Of a stretch of DNA of 26,949 nucleotides, positions 14,639 to 22,366 are shown in pieces; position 1 is the stretch's first letter, and each line of letters opens with the position of its first letter. Below the pieces are notes generated by a model. That model was not told the origin of the DNA and did no database searches. It saw only the letters and a program-made list of their open reading frames with translations. The translations under genes were made by a program, and so were the position numbers. The stretch comes from Bacteroidota bacterium (GTDB lineage Bacteria; Bacteroidota; Bacteroidia; Bacteroidales; Porphyromonadaceae). The stretch is taken from NCBI GenBank assembly GCA_023389855.1, contig JAEWDZ010000006.1, forward strand, positions 1-26,949, written 5' to 3'.

Positions 14639-15424
14639 ATGTGGCAAAAAATCGTATTACTGGGTGCTGGGGGGGTAGCAGAGTCTTTTCTAGACAATCT
14701 AGTTAAAGCGGGTAACCCTCCTATAGCGGTATATAATCGAACGCCTGAGAAAGCAGAGCGTTTAGTAGCTCGATATAGTCCATCGACTGAAGTCGTATAC
14801 GCTCTTGCTTCATTGCCTACGGATGCTGATCTGTATATCTTTGCATTGAGTGATCGAGCTATAGAAGATGTTGCCCATAATATGCCTCATACCGATGGAG
14901 TCTGGTTGCACACAGCGGCCGTAGTACCGTTGGCTAAACTCTCCCTCTATCATCCTTCGTCTGGAGTATTTTATTTATTCAATACATTTTCACCCGGTAT
15001 TGTTATCCCTTTTTCGCATACGCCTCTGTTTGTCGAAGCATCAAACAAAATGGCCAATAACGCAATCAATCAACTCTCTTCTACATTGCGAATCTCCCCC
15101 GTAGAGAGTACGATAGAACTGCGTCGGAGACTCCATCTTTCAGGCGTTTTAGTCTGTAATTTTGTGAACCATCTTTTTACTCTTACTCAGCGTTATCTGC
15201 AGGAGATAGGAGTCTCTTTTTCCGTAGTTCAACCCATAATTAGAACAACCTGTATGAAAGCAATGTCCGCTAATCCTGAAGATGCGCAGACAGGTCCAGC
15301 CAAGCGAGGCGATATGGAAACAATCGAACAACATCGTATTCTCTTGCAGGAAACAGCTCCCTCACTTCTACCTATCTATGACTTACTTAGCGAAAGTATC
15401 GCATCTACACATAGACGAAGATAA
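14639..15424 (+). CDS. Rossmann-fold DUF2520 domain protein (putative NAD(P)-dependent oxidoreductase)
   Basis: The protein has 261 residues. The N-terminus has a dinucleotide-binding Rossmann motif (IVLLGAGGVAESFLDNL) followed by YNRTPEKAERL at the end of the second strand, suggesting NADP. DADLYIFALSDRAIEDVA is the next conserved strand. The C-terminal half (about 150-255) is helical: LRRRLHLSGVLVCNFVNHLF fits the DUF2520 dimerisation domain, and AQTGPAKRGDMETIEQHRIL includes a conserved GPA-RGD core. It resembles pyrroline-5-carboxylate reductase and F420-dependent reductases in architecture, but the substrate is not known. It sits between dusB (13 bp) and kdsC (27 bp to the chosen start); a link to kdsC and maf is known in related genomes as far as I recall. 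Confidence 0.85.
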   Translation: MWQKIVLLGAGGVAESFLDNLVKAGNPPIAVYNRTPEKAERLVARYSPSTEVVYALASLPTDADLYIFALSDRAIEDVAHNMPHTDGVWLHTAAVVPLAKLSLYHPSSGVFYLFNTFSPGIVIPFSHTPLFVEASNKMANNAINQLSSTLRISPVESTIELRRRLHLSGVLVCNFVNHLFTLTQRYLQEIGVSFSVVQPIIRTTCMKAMSANPEDAQTGPAKRGDMETIEQHRILLQETAPSLLPIYDLLSESIASTHRRR

Positions 15425-15451
15425 TCATTGTATGAGACTGATAATAAACTT

Positions 15452-15976
15452 ATGAGCAGTATACCCTACGACTTAAAAAAAATAAAAGCTTTTCTTTTCG
15501 ATGTTGATGGGGTCCTCAGCACTCTGATAACAACTATCGGACCAGATGGAACCCCCCTTCGTACAGCTAATGCTCGCGATGGATATGCTATAAAGTTGGC
15601 GGTAGAGCGAGGCTTTCACTTAGGAGTCATCACGGGAGGGGATAATACCTTGACAAAGATGAGAATGAATTATTTGGGAGTACATGATTTTTATAATCTA
15701 AGCAGAAATAAGTTGAGAGACTATACTGAATTTAAGGATAAGTATGCCCTACGTGACGAAGAAATTGTCTATATAGGAGACGATATCCCAGATATTCCAG
15801 TGCTTACGCATTGTGGCTTGTCGGTAGCGCCGATGGATGCAGCACCAGAGGTAATGCATGTCTCTACCTATATTTCTCCTAAAAGAGGCGGAGAAGGTGT
15901 TGTTCGTGAAGTCATAGAGCAGACGTTACTGGCACAAAATCTGTGGCACACTCGTGATATTTTATTGGACTGGTAA
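15452..15976 (+). CDS. kdsC: 3-deoxy-D-manno-octulosonate 8-phosphate phosphatase (KdsC-type HAD)
   Basis: The protein has 174 residues when started at ATG 15452; a TTG at 15428 is in frame but adds only a short polar leader. It is a cap-less HAD phosphatase: Asp17 and Asp19 in FDVDGVLS are the nucleophile and acid/base. The motif-II Thr is in GVITGGDN, and the metal-binding Asp pair is in YIGDDIPDIPVL. Other KdsC-like features are ANARDGYAIKLAVERG and SVAPMDAAPEV. KdsC makes Kdo for the LPS core in the cytoplasm and acts as a tetramer. Function is consistent with LPS export by the LptD-like protein coded about 5 kb to the left. Related HAD phosphatases such as NeuA-linked ones have similar motifs, so substrate assignment is probable rather than certain. 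Confidence 0.85.
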   Translation: MSSIPYDLKKIKAFLFDVDGVLSTLITTIGPDGTPLRTANARDGYAIKLAVERGFHLGVITGGDNTLTKMRMNYLGVHDFYNLSRNKLRDYTEFKDKYALRDEEIVYIGDDIPDIPVLTHCGLSVAPMDAAPEVMHVSTYISPKRGGEGVVREVIEQTLLAQNLWHTRDILLDW

Positions 15977-16005
15977 TCTGTCTTTGTCGCCTGCTTACAA
16001 AAAGT

Positions 16006-16617
16006 ATGTTGCCACTGAAATACAAACTTGTATTAGGTTCTCAGTCTCCGCGCAGATATGAATTGCTTTCGGGGCTTGATGTCGATTTTGTTGTCCGAAC
16101 TCCCCTGCATTCAGACGAGAACTATCCGTTGACGCTTGCTGCATCTGAGGTCCCCTTGTTTTTGGCTAAGCAAAAATCACTGGCATTGATGAATACCCTC
16201 ACAACTGATGAACTGTTGCTTACTGCAGATACGGTTGTTGTATTGGAAAATGGTGAAATACTCGGTAAACCATCGGATAGAAGCGAAGCAATGCAGATGT
16301 TGCAGCGTCTGTCTGGAGGTCGTCATACGGTTATATCAGGTGTTGCGTTTTCGCTATATGATGGAATTCACTTTGCTGATGCTATCAGCAGTGAGGTTTA
16401 TTTTGCTACCTTAAGCAATGACGAGATCGCTTATTACTTGGATCATTACCACCCCTACGACAAGGCTGGAGCCTATGGTATACAAGAGTGGATCGGTTAT
16501 ATCGGTATTACTAAAATAGAAGGTTCTTTCTACAATGTTATGGGGTTGCCGATACAATTGATTTATAAAACCTTGCGAGATTGGCATTTATATGAAAAAA
16601 ATATTGTACCTTTGTAA
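16006..16617 (+). CDS. maf: Maf family nucleotide pyrophosphatase
   Basis: The protein has 203 residues, usual for Maf/YhdE. It hydrolyses non-canonical or excess nucleoside triphosphates (dTTP/UTP or modified forms) to monophosphates and has been linked to septum control. Motifs are LVLGSQSPRRYELL (phosphate-binding), TADTVVVL with likely catalytic Asp75, ILGKPSDRSEAMQMLQRLSG and GRHTVISGVA. YDKAGAYGIQEW near residue 155 follows the YhdE-like (dTTPase) pattern rather than YceF. It follows kdsC by 29 bp and is the last gene of this plus-strand series. Its last codons contain the -7 element for rpmH. Confidence 0.93.
   Translation: MLPLKYKLVLGSQSPRRYELLSGLDVDFVVRTPLHSDENYPLTLAASEVPLFLAKQKSLALMNTLTTDELLLTADTVVVLENGEILGKPSDRSEAMQMLQRLSGGRHTVISGVAFSLYDGIHFADAISSEVYFATLSNDEIAYYLDHYHPYDKAGAYGIQEWIGYIGITKIEGSFYNVMGLPIQLIYKTLRDWHLYEKNIVPL
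16607..16614 (+). promoter_or_regulatory. -7 element for rpmH, inside the 3' end of maf
   Basis: TACCTTTG is an exact TAnnTTTG element. The only TTG-type -33 candidate is at 16581-16583 with a long (23-nt) gap, so this half is weak. The implied rpmH leader of about 120 nt carries an AACCCG/CGGGTT stem (16616-16621 with 16640-16645) and a 12-nt direct repeat. Confidence 0.55.
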
Positions 16618-16640
16618 CCCGGTAGCAAAATCTTTTTTTC

Positions 16641-16665
16641 GGGTTCAATGCCTGGGCTCAATGCC
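16641..16665 (+). repeat. Imperfect 12-nt direct repeat in the rpmH leader
   Basis: GGGTTCAATGCC (16641-16652) and GGGCTCAATGCC (16654-16665) differ at one base and are separated by a single T. The first overlaps the right arm of a short stem. They lie in the predicted 5' leader of rpmH, so a regulatory role is possible, though unproven. Confidence 0.6.
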
Positions 16666-16742
16666 ATGGTCGTTTTCCTTCGTAAAAAAGTTATTGCAAC
16701 GTGGGCGTAAAGAGCATTAAGTATACTAAAAAATAAAATAAT

Positions 16743-16889
16743 ATGAAAAGAACTTTTCAACCATCAAGACGTAAACGTAGAAATAAGCACGGCTTCCGTT
16801 CTCGCATGGCTACACACAATGGACGTAGAGTTCTCTCTGCGCGCCGTGCCAAAGGTCGTGCAAAATTGACAGTATCAGACGAAAAATAA
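16743..16889 (+). CDS. rpmH: 50S ribosomal protein L34
   Basis: A short frame from ATG 16743 to TAA 16887-16889 encodes 48 residues. It starts MKRTFQPSRRKRRNKHGFRS and continues RMATHNGRRVL, then RRAKGRAKLTVSDE, which is the highly conserved L34 sequence almost from end to end. L34 is a basic component of the large ribosomal subunit. The gene has a private -7 element in maf and a good intrinsic terminator about 100 nt downstream, so it is probably transcribed on its own. In many bacteria rpmH is next to rnpA and dnaA; neither is here, as is common in Bacteroidota. Confidence 0.97.
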   Translation: MKRTFQPSRRKRRNKHGFRSRMATHNGRRVLSARRAKGRAKLTVSDEK

Positions 16890-16992
16890 ATCTTTCGGCT
16901 ACTAAACTTTAATGGCGGAGTTTCGCATGGGAGATCTCTAGGCGATGGCTTCTCTCCTTTAAGTTGTAGTTTCACTGTGACCTTTTTTCGTA

Positions 16993-17032
16993 GACTCCTC
17001 AAGTACGTGCTATTAGAGGAGTTTTCTTTTTT
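16993..17032 (+). terminator. Intrinsic terminator after rpmH
   Basis: ACTCCTC (16994-17000) pairs with GAGGAGT (17016-17022), with a possible extra G-U pair at the base, around a 15-nt loop. A T-rich run (TTTCTTTTTT) follows directly. It lies about 100 nt after the rpmH stop codon and about 40 nt before hemH. Confidence 0.75.
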
Positions 17033-17070
17033 ATATACACTTTATCTTCCTCATAAAAGTAAATCCCCAA

Positions 17071-18036
17071 GTGAAAGCTCTCCTATTTGTTACGATAAGT
17101 ACACCGAAAGATCCTTCCGAAGAGTCTGTACGAATATTTTTATCAAATTATCTTACAGACCCTTATGTAATATCGATACCGCAGCCTTTTAGAAGTAATC
17201 TTGTCGATGGTAAGATTATTCCTAAGCGTCTTTCAGCCTCGCGGCAGAGGTATCAAAAAATGTGGGATTTGTACAACGGTGAGATGCCATTGCGAAAATA
17301 TACGCAAGACTTGCTTGAAAAGATGACGGTAAAATACCCAGAATATGCTACATATGTTATGGGGTTTCATGCCGGTGAAGAGGAAGAGGTAAGTGTCCTT
17401 GAACGTATGCATGATGAAGGGCCTTTTGAGAGTATCACCCTCTTACCTCTTTATCCTCAGCAGACTTTTAGTAGCTATGTCTCACTTGTAAATCACTCCA
17501 AACGTTTATTAAAAGACCGTTTTCCCTCTACGCCTATCTCTGTTGTTAAACCTTTCTATGAACATGCGGCATATATCCGCTTGCTCGCCGATAGGGTTAT
17601 ATCAAAAGATCCGTCTAAATACGATATCTTAGTAGCTAGTTTTCATAGTATTCCTTATGTGCATCAGCTTGCAGGCTCATTCTTAGGCTTCAATTACAAA
17701 CAACAATGCGAAAAAACCACCCGCTTATTGGCTACACGGCTTAATATGCAAGATAGAGTCGTGTGTTGTTTTCAATCGGCAATGGGCAAGAAATGGATAA
17801 AACCCTTCATAGAAAATGAGGCTCTTACTTTTCCCCAAAAAGGCGCCTCTCGCTTACTCTTAATTTGTCCAGGTTTTCTTTCGGATTGCTTGGAGACCGT
17901 ATATGACTTAGAACATGTACTACGAGAGGATTTTATAGCTGCAGGAGGCGAAGACCTAACGCTTGTTCCCTCTTTCAATGGCGATGATGATGCAGTAGAT
18001 TTTTACTATCAACTGACAGTGGAAGCGGCGAATTGA
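17071..18036 (+). CDS. hemH: Ferrochelatase (HemH)
   Basis: The protein has 321 residues, normal length. It inserts Fe(II) into protoporphyrin IX (or coproporphyrin III in some lineages), the last or near-last step of haem synthesis. Catalytic His192 is in SFHSIPYVH and Glu275 in CPGFLSDCLETVYDLEHVL. Other family blocks are LLPLYPQQTFSSY, CCFQSAMGKKWIKPF and AAGGEDLTLVPSFN. The start is GTG 17071: no in-frame ATG lies upstream and the first strand begins directly (KALLFVTISTP). That strand is unusual, since most ferrochelatases read NLGTP here. No consensus promoter is seen in the roughly 40 bp after the rpmH terminator, so expression may come from terminator read-through. No other haem gene is in the window. 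Confidence 0.88.
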   Translation: MKALLFVTISTPKDPSEESVRIFLSNYLTDPYVISIPQPFRSNLVDGKIIPKRLSASRQRYQKMWDLYNGEMPLRKYTQDLLEKMTVKYPEYATYVMGFHAGEEEEVSVLERMHDEGPFESITLLPLYPQQTFSSYVSLVNHSKRLLKDRFPSTPISVVKPFYEHAAYIRLLADRVISKDPSKYDILVASFHSIPYVHQLAGSFLGFNYKQQCEKTTRLLATRLNMQDRVVCCFQSAMGKKWIKPFIENEALTFPQKGASRLLLICPGFLSDCLETVYDLEHVLREDFIAAGGEDLTLVPSFNGDDDAVDFYYQLTVEAAN

Positions 18037-18557
18037 AAAGGTGTGAGGATGCTATCTTCTTTAGTAGGTTTCATTGCTTGGCGTAGATAAAGAAATAAAA
18101 CTAATGTAATTCTCTTGTCATAGCATTCTTTGAATCAATGAAATGTGGCAGTAAAAGTAGACTTTTACTACAAAGAATTATCAAAAAAGTCCTTGCTTTT
18201 AGTCCGTAGTCCTATTTTTGCTTGTGGACTCACTCAGGCGAAAAAGCTCATTCCTGAAAATATCGCCGCACAAATGAGATCCTTAAAACAACAAATAAAT
18301 ACGAATCAATATTATATGTCAAATAACCTAACAATATTGTTTTGCTGATTTAAATAGGGGTTATAATACAAGCAGATTATAAATTATGGAGGAGTACGAC
18401 AGAACCACCATGATTTTTTTATGACGTTTTTCGAGATCCTTTATACTAAAACTAAAAGGGGAAGTGTTTCTTTTCCATGTTATCGATGATACTCCTTTCG
18501 AAATTATCGTTGTGCTCAGAAAATCGTCGATACAACAAAGAAAAATCATGGATATCA
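18037..18557. other. Non-coding region rich in inverted repeats (521 bp)
   Basis: I find no credible gene. Structural elements are: a 20-bp inverted repeat with 9-bp arms at 18150-18169; three AGTCC copies at 18189, 18201 and 18208 with an inverted GGACT at 18226; and a TATTTTTG -7-like site at 18213-18220. There is also an AT-rich CAATATT/AATATTG pair (18307-18313, 18333-18339) followed by TTTT. An 11-bp inverted pair CCATGATTTTT (18408-18418) and AAAAATCATGG (18541-18551) encloses a 10-bp stem (18481-18490 with 18523-18532, one G-U). The region could hold a small RNA or an operator array. Short frames on both strands lack convincing features. Confidence 0.5.
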
Positions 18558-18588
18558 TTTGTCTGTTGAGAAAAAATCCCTATCTTTG
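18558..18588 (+). promoter_or_regulatory. Sigma-ABfr-type promoter for the nucleoside kinase gene
   Basis: TTTG (18558-18561), a 19-nt spacer and TATCTTTG (18581-18588) form an exact consensus promoter. Transcription would begin near 18595, downstream of the long-frame TTG at 18559, which supports ATG 18646 as the real start and a leader of about 50 nt. Confidence 0.8.
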
Positions 18589-18645
18589 GTTGGAAAGTCT
18601 CTATTTAGGGCAACTTTCTCTAATAAAGTATTGTTTTATGTAACC

Positions 18646-20313
18646 ATGGATTCTGTATCAGTACAACTAAAAGATCTTAACAAAGAAATACAGGTTAAAA
18701 TAGGAACCACTCTTGCAGCTTTATCAGAGGAATATGCCTCTGAGCTCCATTTCCGTCCGATATCAGCTACGCTCAATCATTTGACCGTGCCTCTATCCAA
18801 GGGTATTTACGAACCGTGCGAAATAAAATTCGTGAGTATTGCCGAAGAAAGTGGTATGCGTACTTACTATCGGACTCTGTGTTTCATTATGGCAAAGGCT
18901 TTGCATGATATCGCTCCTGAAAGACGTTTTTATGTGCAACACTCTATTTCCAATGGTTACTATTTTACCGTCAGTGATAGGACGACTTTTGGAGAGGATC
19001 TTTTTACGGCATTCAGAGAGCGTGTCGATCAGATCATAGAGGAGGATATCCCTATAGAAAATAAAACAATCAAGACTAGTGATGCTATTGCCATTTTCAA
19101 AGAAAAAGGCTACAAATATGTTGTCGACTTACTTGAGACAACAGGTCGTATGTACACTACACTGCAATACTTAGGAGACTATGTAGATTCATACCAAGGA
19201 AGTTTAGCCCCTAGTACTGGTTATATCTATTTATACGATATTATTTCATATTCCGAGGGTTTTTTATTGAGAGTCCCTAATCGATCTTCTCTAGACGAAC
19301 TGGCTCCCATGGTACACCAGCCGATGATGCATCAGGTCGTTCGATTGCAAGACGAACTCATTGCTATGCTTGACCTCCCTTTTGTCGGTAACATCAATAA
19401 AGCTATTGAAGCCAATAATACCGCTGAGATGATCCTTGTTAGTGAAGCGGTGCAGGAAAAGCAGATCGCCGCCATCGCTGAACGCATCGCTAGAGGCTAT
19501 CAAAAAGGAGTGAGGCTTGTTCTCGTTTCGGGTCCTTCTTCTTCGGGAAAGACTACTTTTACAAATAGGCTTTGTACCCAATTGCTAACCTGTTTTGTCC
19601 GGCCCAAGATGATCTCTCTCGACAATTATTTTGTAGATCGCGAAAAGACCCCTTTGGCCTCTGATGGTACTTACGACTTCGAGAGCCTTTATGCTTTGGA
19701 TCTTCAAAAATTTAATGCTGATCTGAAAGCAATCTTAGACGGAGAAGAGGTGCAAATGCCTATTTTTGATTTCTATACGGGTCATCGAACATATAAGGAA
19801 GGCAATAATATGCGCCTAGAAGATGGGGAGGTGCTGATGCTGGAAGGTATTCATGCTCTTAATCCAGAACTTCTATCGCAGATACCTTCAGAGTCTACTC
19901 ACAAGATATATGTCAGTGCTCTAACGGCATTAGGACTGGATGAGCATAATGCGATATCTACCACTACGAATAGGCTTCTTCGACGTATTGTGAGAGACTA
20001 TTCCTTCCGTGGCTATAGTGCCCTGGATACATTACGCAGATGGTCTGGAGTAAGGAGAGGCGAAGACAAATGGGTTTTCCCTTATCAGGAGTATGCCGAC
20101 GATATGTTTAATAGCTCGATGGTATACGAGTTATCGGCGTTGCGTCCCTTTGCGGAGCCATTACTTTTAGATGTGCCCGAAAGTGAACCTGAATATGCAG
20201 AAGCTCAACGCTTACTGCGATTTATAAGCTTTGTAAAGAGTCTGCCATTGTCTCAGGTGCCAGCAACCTCTCTTCTACGTGAGTTTTTGGGGGGGAGTGT
20301 ATATTACTCGTGA
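18646..20313 (+). CDS. Nucleoside (uridine-like) kinase with N-terminal ThrRS-like TGS and SAD domains
   Basis: The protein has 555 residues from ATG 18646. The frame is open further upstream to TTG 18559, but a consensus promoter covers that stretch. Residues about 1-65 look like a TGS domain (VKIGTTLAALSEEY). About 70-190 resemble the tRNA-editing SAD region of threonyl-tRNA synthetase (HSISNGYYF). From about 290 on it is a uridine kinase/phosphoribulokinase-type P-loop domain: GPSSSGKTT at 296-304, ISLDNYFVDREKTP, DGTYDFESLYALDL, FDFYTGHR, LMLEGIHALNPEL and RLLRRIVRDY. A kinase of this build phosphorylates a nucleoside with ATP; the exact substrate and the role of the ThrRS-like half are not known to me. 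The editing-domain metal residues (HxxxH) are not evident. It probably forms its own transcription unit. Confidence 0.82.
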   Translation: MDSVSVQLKDLNKEIQVKIGTTLAALSEEYASELHFRPISATLNHLTVPLSKGIYEPCEIKFVSIAEESGMRTYYRTLCFIMAKALHDIAPERRFYVQHSISNGYYFTVSDRTTFGEDLFTAFRERVDQIIEEDIPIENKTIKTSDAIAIFKEKGYKYVVDLLETTGRMYTTLQYLGDYVDSYQGSLAPSTGYIYLYDIISYSEGFLLRVPNRSSLDELAPMVHQPMMHQVVRLQDELIAMLDLPFVGNINKAIEANNTAEMILVSEAVQEKQIAAIAERIARGYQKGVRLVLVSGPSSSGKTTFTNRLCTQLLTCFVRPKMISLDNYFVDREKTPLASDGTYDFESLYALDLQKFNADLKAILDGEEVQMPIFDFYTGHRTYKEGNNMRLEDGEVLMLEGIHALNPELLSQIPSESTHKIYVSALTALGLDEHNAISTTTNRLLRRIVRDYSFRGYSALDTLRRWSGVRRGEDKWVFPYQEYADDMFNSSMVYELSALRPFAEPLLLDVPESEPEYAEAQRLLRFISFVKSLPLSQVPATSLLREFLGGSVYYS

Positions 20314-20396
20314 TGAGTTTTAGACTTCATAGAGATCACAGGAAAACGGAGTACTTAAAGGGAGATTATTTCCTCTCAAATAGCTTCCAAAAAAGA

Positions 20397-20427
20397 TTGG
20401 ATATCTCAAAACTTATGTGTAACTTTG
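20397..20427 (+). promoter_or_regulatory. Promoter for the Na/Pi cotransporter gene
   Basis: TTG (20397-20399) and, after 20 nt, TAACTTTG (20420-20427) match the phylum's pattern; the -33 half reads ATTG rather than TTTG. Transcription would start near 20433, giving a leader of about 80 nt to ATG 20516. Confidence 0.62.
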
Positions 20428-20515
20428 TACTACAAAAAAACTATCAAATCAGCCTTATTCAAGGCTAAATACGGATAATGCAATGGATGTATTCACGCTC
20501 TAAATTTTGTTTTTT

Positions 20516-22342
20516 ATGCAGTATGGTGTAGTGGATTTTCTCACACTATTGGGATCGTTGGGTTTATTCCTCTATGGGATGAAGATAATGAGCGAAGGTC
20601 TCCAAAAAGTGGCAGGAGAAAAAATGCGATCGATTCTTTCCGCAATGACGGGAAATCGGTTTTTAGGCGTACTCACAGGCCTTGTCGTCACGGCCTTGGT
20701 CCAGAGCTCTTCGGCGACAACACTGATGACAGTCAGTTTCGTCAATGCGGGACTTCTCAATTTAGCACAGTCGATCAGTGTAGTGATGGGGGCTAATATA
20801 GGGACTACGGTTACTGCATGGATTATCTCTATTTTAGGATTTAAGGTAGACATTGCCGCTTTTGCAATACCATTGATCACGGCAACGCTACCTTTACTTT
20901 TTTCTAAGAAGCCTAAATTCAACGCTTGGGGAGAATTTATTATGGGTTTTGCCCTCTTGTTTTTAGGCCTCCAGTTTTTAAAGAATTCTGTACCAGATCT
21001 GCAAAATTCTCCAGAGGCTTTGGCTTTTTTGCAAACATACTCTGATATGGGATTCTTCTCAGTTCTGATCTTTTTATTCGTTGGTACTATTCTGACCATT
21101 ATATTGCAGAGTTCTTCGGCTACGGTTGCTATCACGTTGATCATGAGTTCCAAAGGATGGATCCCCTTTGAGTTGGCTATTGCCATGGTCTTAGGTGAAA
21201 ATATAGGCACAACCATTACGGCCAATATAGGAGCTTTAGGAGCTAATATCAATGCTAAGCGTACAGCCTTTTCACACTTCCTCTTCAATGTTTTTGGAGT
21301 TGTATGGTCGCTATGCCTATTCTATCCTTTGGTGAATATGGCTACTCATTTTACGGAGACTATAGCAGGTGATCCGCGTGCTTTGTATGAGCAGTTACAT
21401 CAATATGCTCAGACACTTTCTCCTTCGGAGATGTCTATTATCACAGGAGAAGCACCAACTACAGATCCTGCTCTTATGAGTATCCAAAGTGCTGTCATAG
21501 GGATGATGGCCACCGTCTCGTTGGGGATTGCTCTTTTTCACACGAGTTTCAACGTTATTAATACGTCAGTGATGATTTGGTTTATACCACTATATGTCTA
21601 TCTGTGTGAAAAGGTGATTAAACCTCGTAAGAAAGTGTCTAAAGAAGAGTATGGAGATAGCAATCTACAGTTCATATCTTATCGTATGATCAGTATGGGA
21701 GAATTATCTCTCTTGCAAGCGCATAAAGAAATGTGTGTATATGGACAGCGTACGAAAGAAATGCTTTTTATGGCAGATAAAATGATCGACACTACCGACG
21801 AACATCAGTTTATGGAGCTATTCAATCGGGCCGAAAAATTTGAAAATATATGTGATAGAATAGAGGTGGAGATAGTATCGTTTCTTACACAGCTCTCCGA
21901 TGGGCATCTTGGGGCCGACACCAAAGAAGAGGTACGCTCTCTCATACGTTGTGCCACTGAAATAGAAAGCATTGGCGACTCCTCCTTCAGCATTGCACGT
22001 GCGCAGAGGAGAGCGCGTAGTGCAAGGGTTGATTTTACTCCTGAGCAAAAGGCTAATATCCATCAGATGATAGCTCTCAACGATCGAGCTATAACTCGTA
22101 TGATTCAGATACTAGAGATGAATAACCCTAAGGCTAGCGATATCCATCAGAGTTATAATATAGAAAATGAAATAGACAATCTGCGCAATCAACTTCGAGA
22201 TAAAAATATGTCCGACCTTGAAGACAAAAAATATACGTATACTTCGGCAGTTCATTATATCGATATTATTGAAGAGTCTGAAAAACTTGGTGACTATGTC
22301 CTCAATGTCGTACAGGCAGTGACAGATAAAAAAGCAAAATAA
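20516..22342 (+). CDS. Na/Pi cotransporter family protein with C-terminal PhoU-like domain
   Basis: The protein has 608 residues from ATG 20516; an in-frame TTG nine bases earlier is not preferred. The N-terminal about 350 residues are membrane-embedded and contain two copies of the Na/Pi (NptA/SLC34-like) repeat. Each has a QSSSAT motif (Gln63 and Gln198) and each is followed by a paired G(A/E)NIGTT motif (MGANIGTTVTA and LGENIGTTITANIG). The C-terminal about 200 residues are helical and PhoU-like, with IEVEIVSFLTQLSD, RCATEIESIGDSSFSIA and IIEESEKLGDYVLNVV. The family couples sodium entry to phosphate uptake; whether this member transports phosphate or another anion is unproven. The PhoU half probably controls transport. 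It is followed 24 bp later by the acetyltransferase gene and shares its promoter. Confidence 0.9.
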   Translation: MQYGVVDFLTLLGSLGLFLYGMKIMSEGLQKVAGEKMRSILSAMTGNRFLGVLTGLVVTALVQSSSATTLMTVSFVNAGLLNLAQSISVVMGANIGTTVTAWIISILGFKVDIAAFAIPLITATLPLLFSKKPKFNAWGEFIMGFALLFLGLQFLKNSVPDLQNSPEALAFLQTYSDMGFFSVLIFLFVGTILTIILQSSSATVAITLIMSSKGWIPFELAIAMVLGENIGTTITANIGALGANINAKRTAFSHFLFNVFGVVWSLCLFYPLVNMATHFTETIAGDPRALYEQLHQYAQTLSPSEMSIITGEAPTTDPALMSIQSAVIGMMATVSLGIALFHTSFNVINTSVMIWFIPLYVYLCEKVIKPRKKVSKEEYGDSNLQFISYRMISMGELSLLQAHKEMCVYGQRTKEMLFMADKMIDTTDEHQFMELFNRAEKFENICDRIEVEIVSFLTQLSDGHLGADTKEEVRSLIRCATEIESIGDSSFSIARAQRRARSARVDFTPEQKANIHQMIALNDRAITRMIQILEMNNPKASDIHQSYNIENEIDNLRNQLRDKNMSDLEDKKYTYTSAVHYIDIIEESEKLGDYVLNVVQAVTDKKAK

Positions 22343-22366
22343 CCCATTAAAGAAAATATTGCAACT

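Noticed and set aside
18145..18348. 67-codon plus-strand frame in the hemH-kinase gap
   Set aside because: It starts with GTG inside an inverted repeat, has no promoter or signal, and its composition looks like random translation of AT-rich DNA.
18361..18558. 65-codon minus-strand frame in the same gap
   Set aside because: It has no minus-strand promoter and no motif, and it spans the nested inverted repeats and ends at the kinase promoter.
20572..21288. 238-codon minus-strand frame
   Set aside because: It lies entirely antisense to the transmembrane half of the Na/Pi gene, where codon bias of hydrophobic repeats leaves long open shadows.
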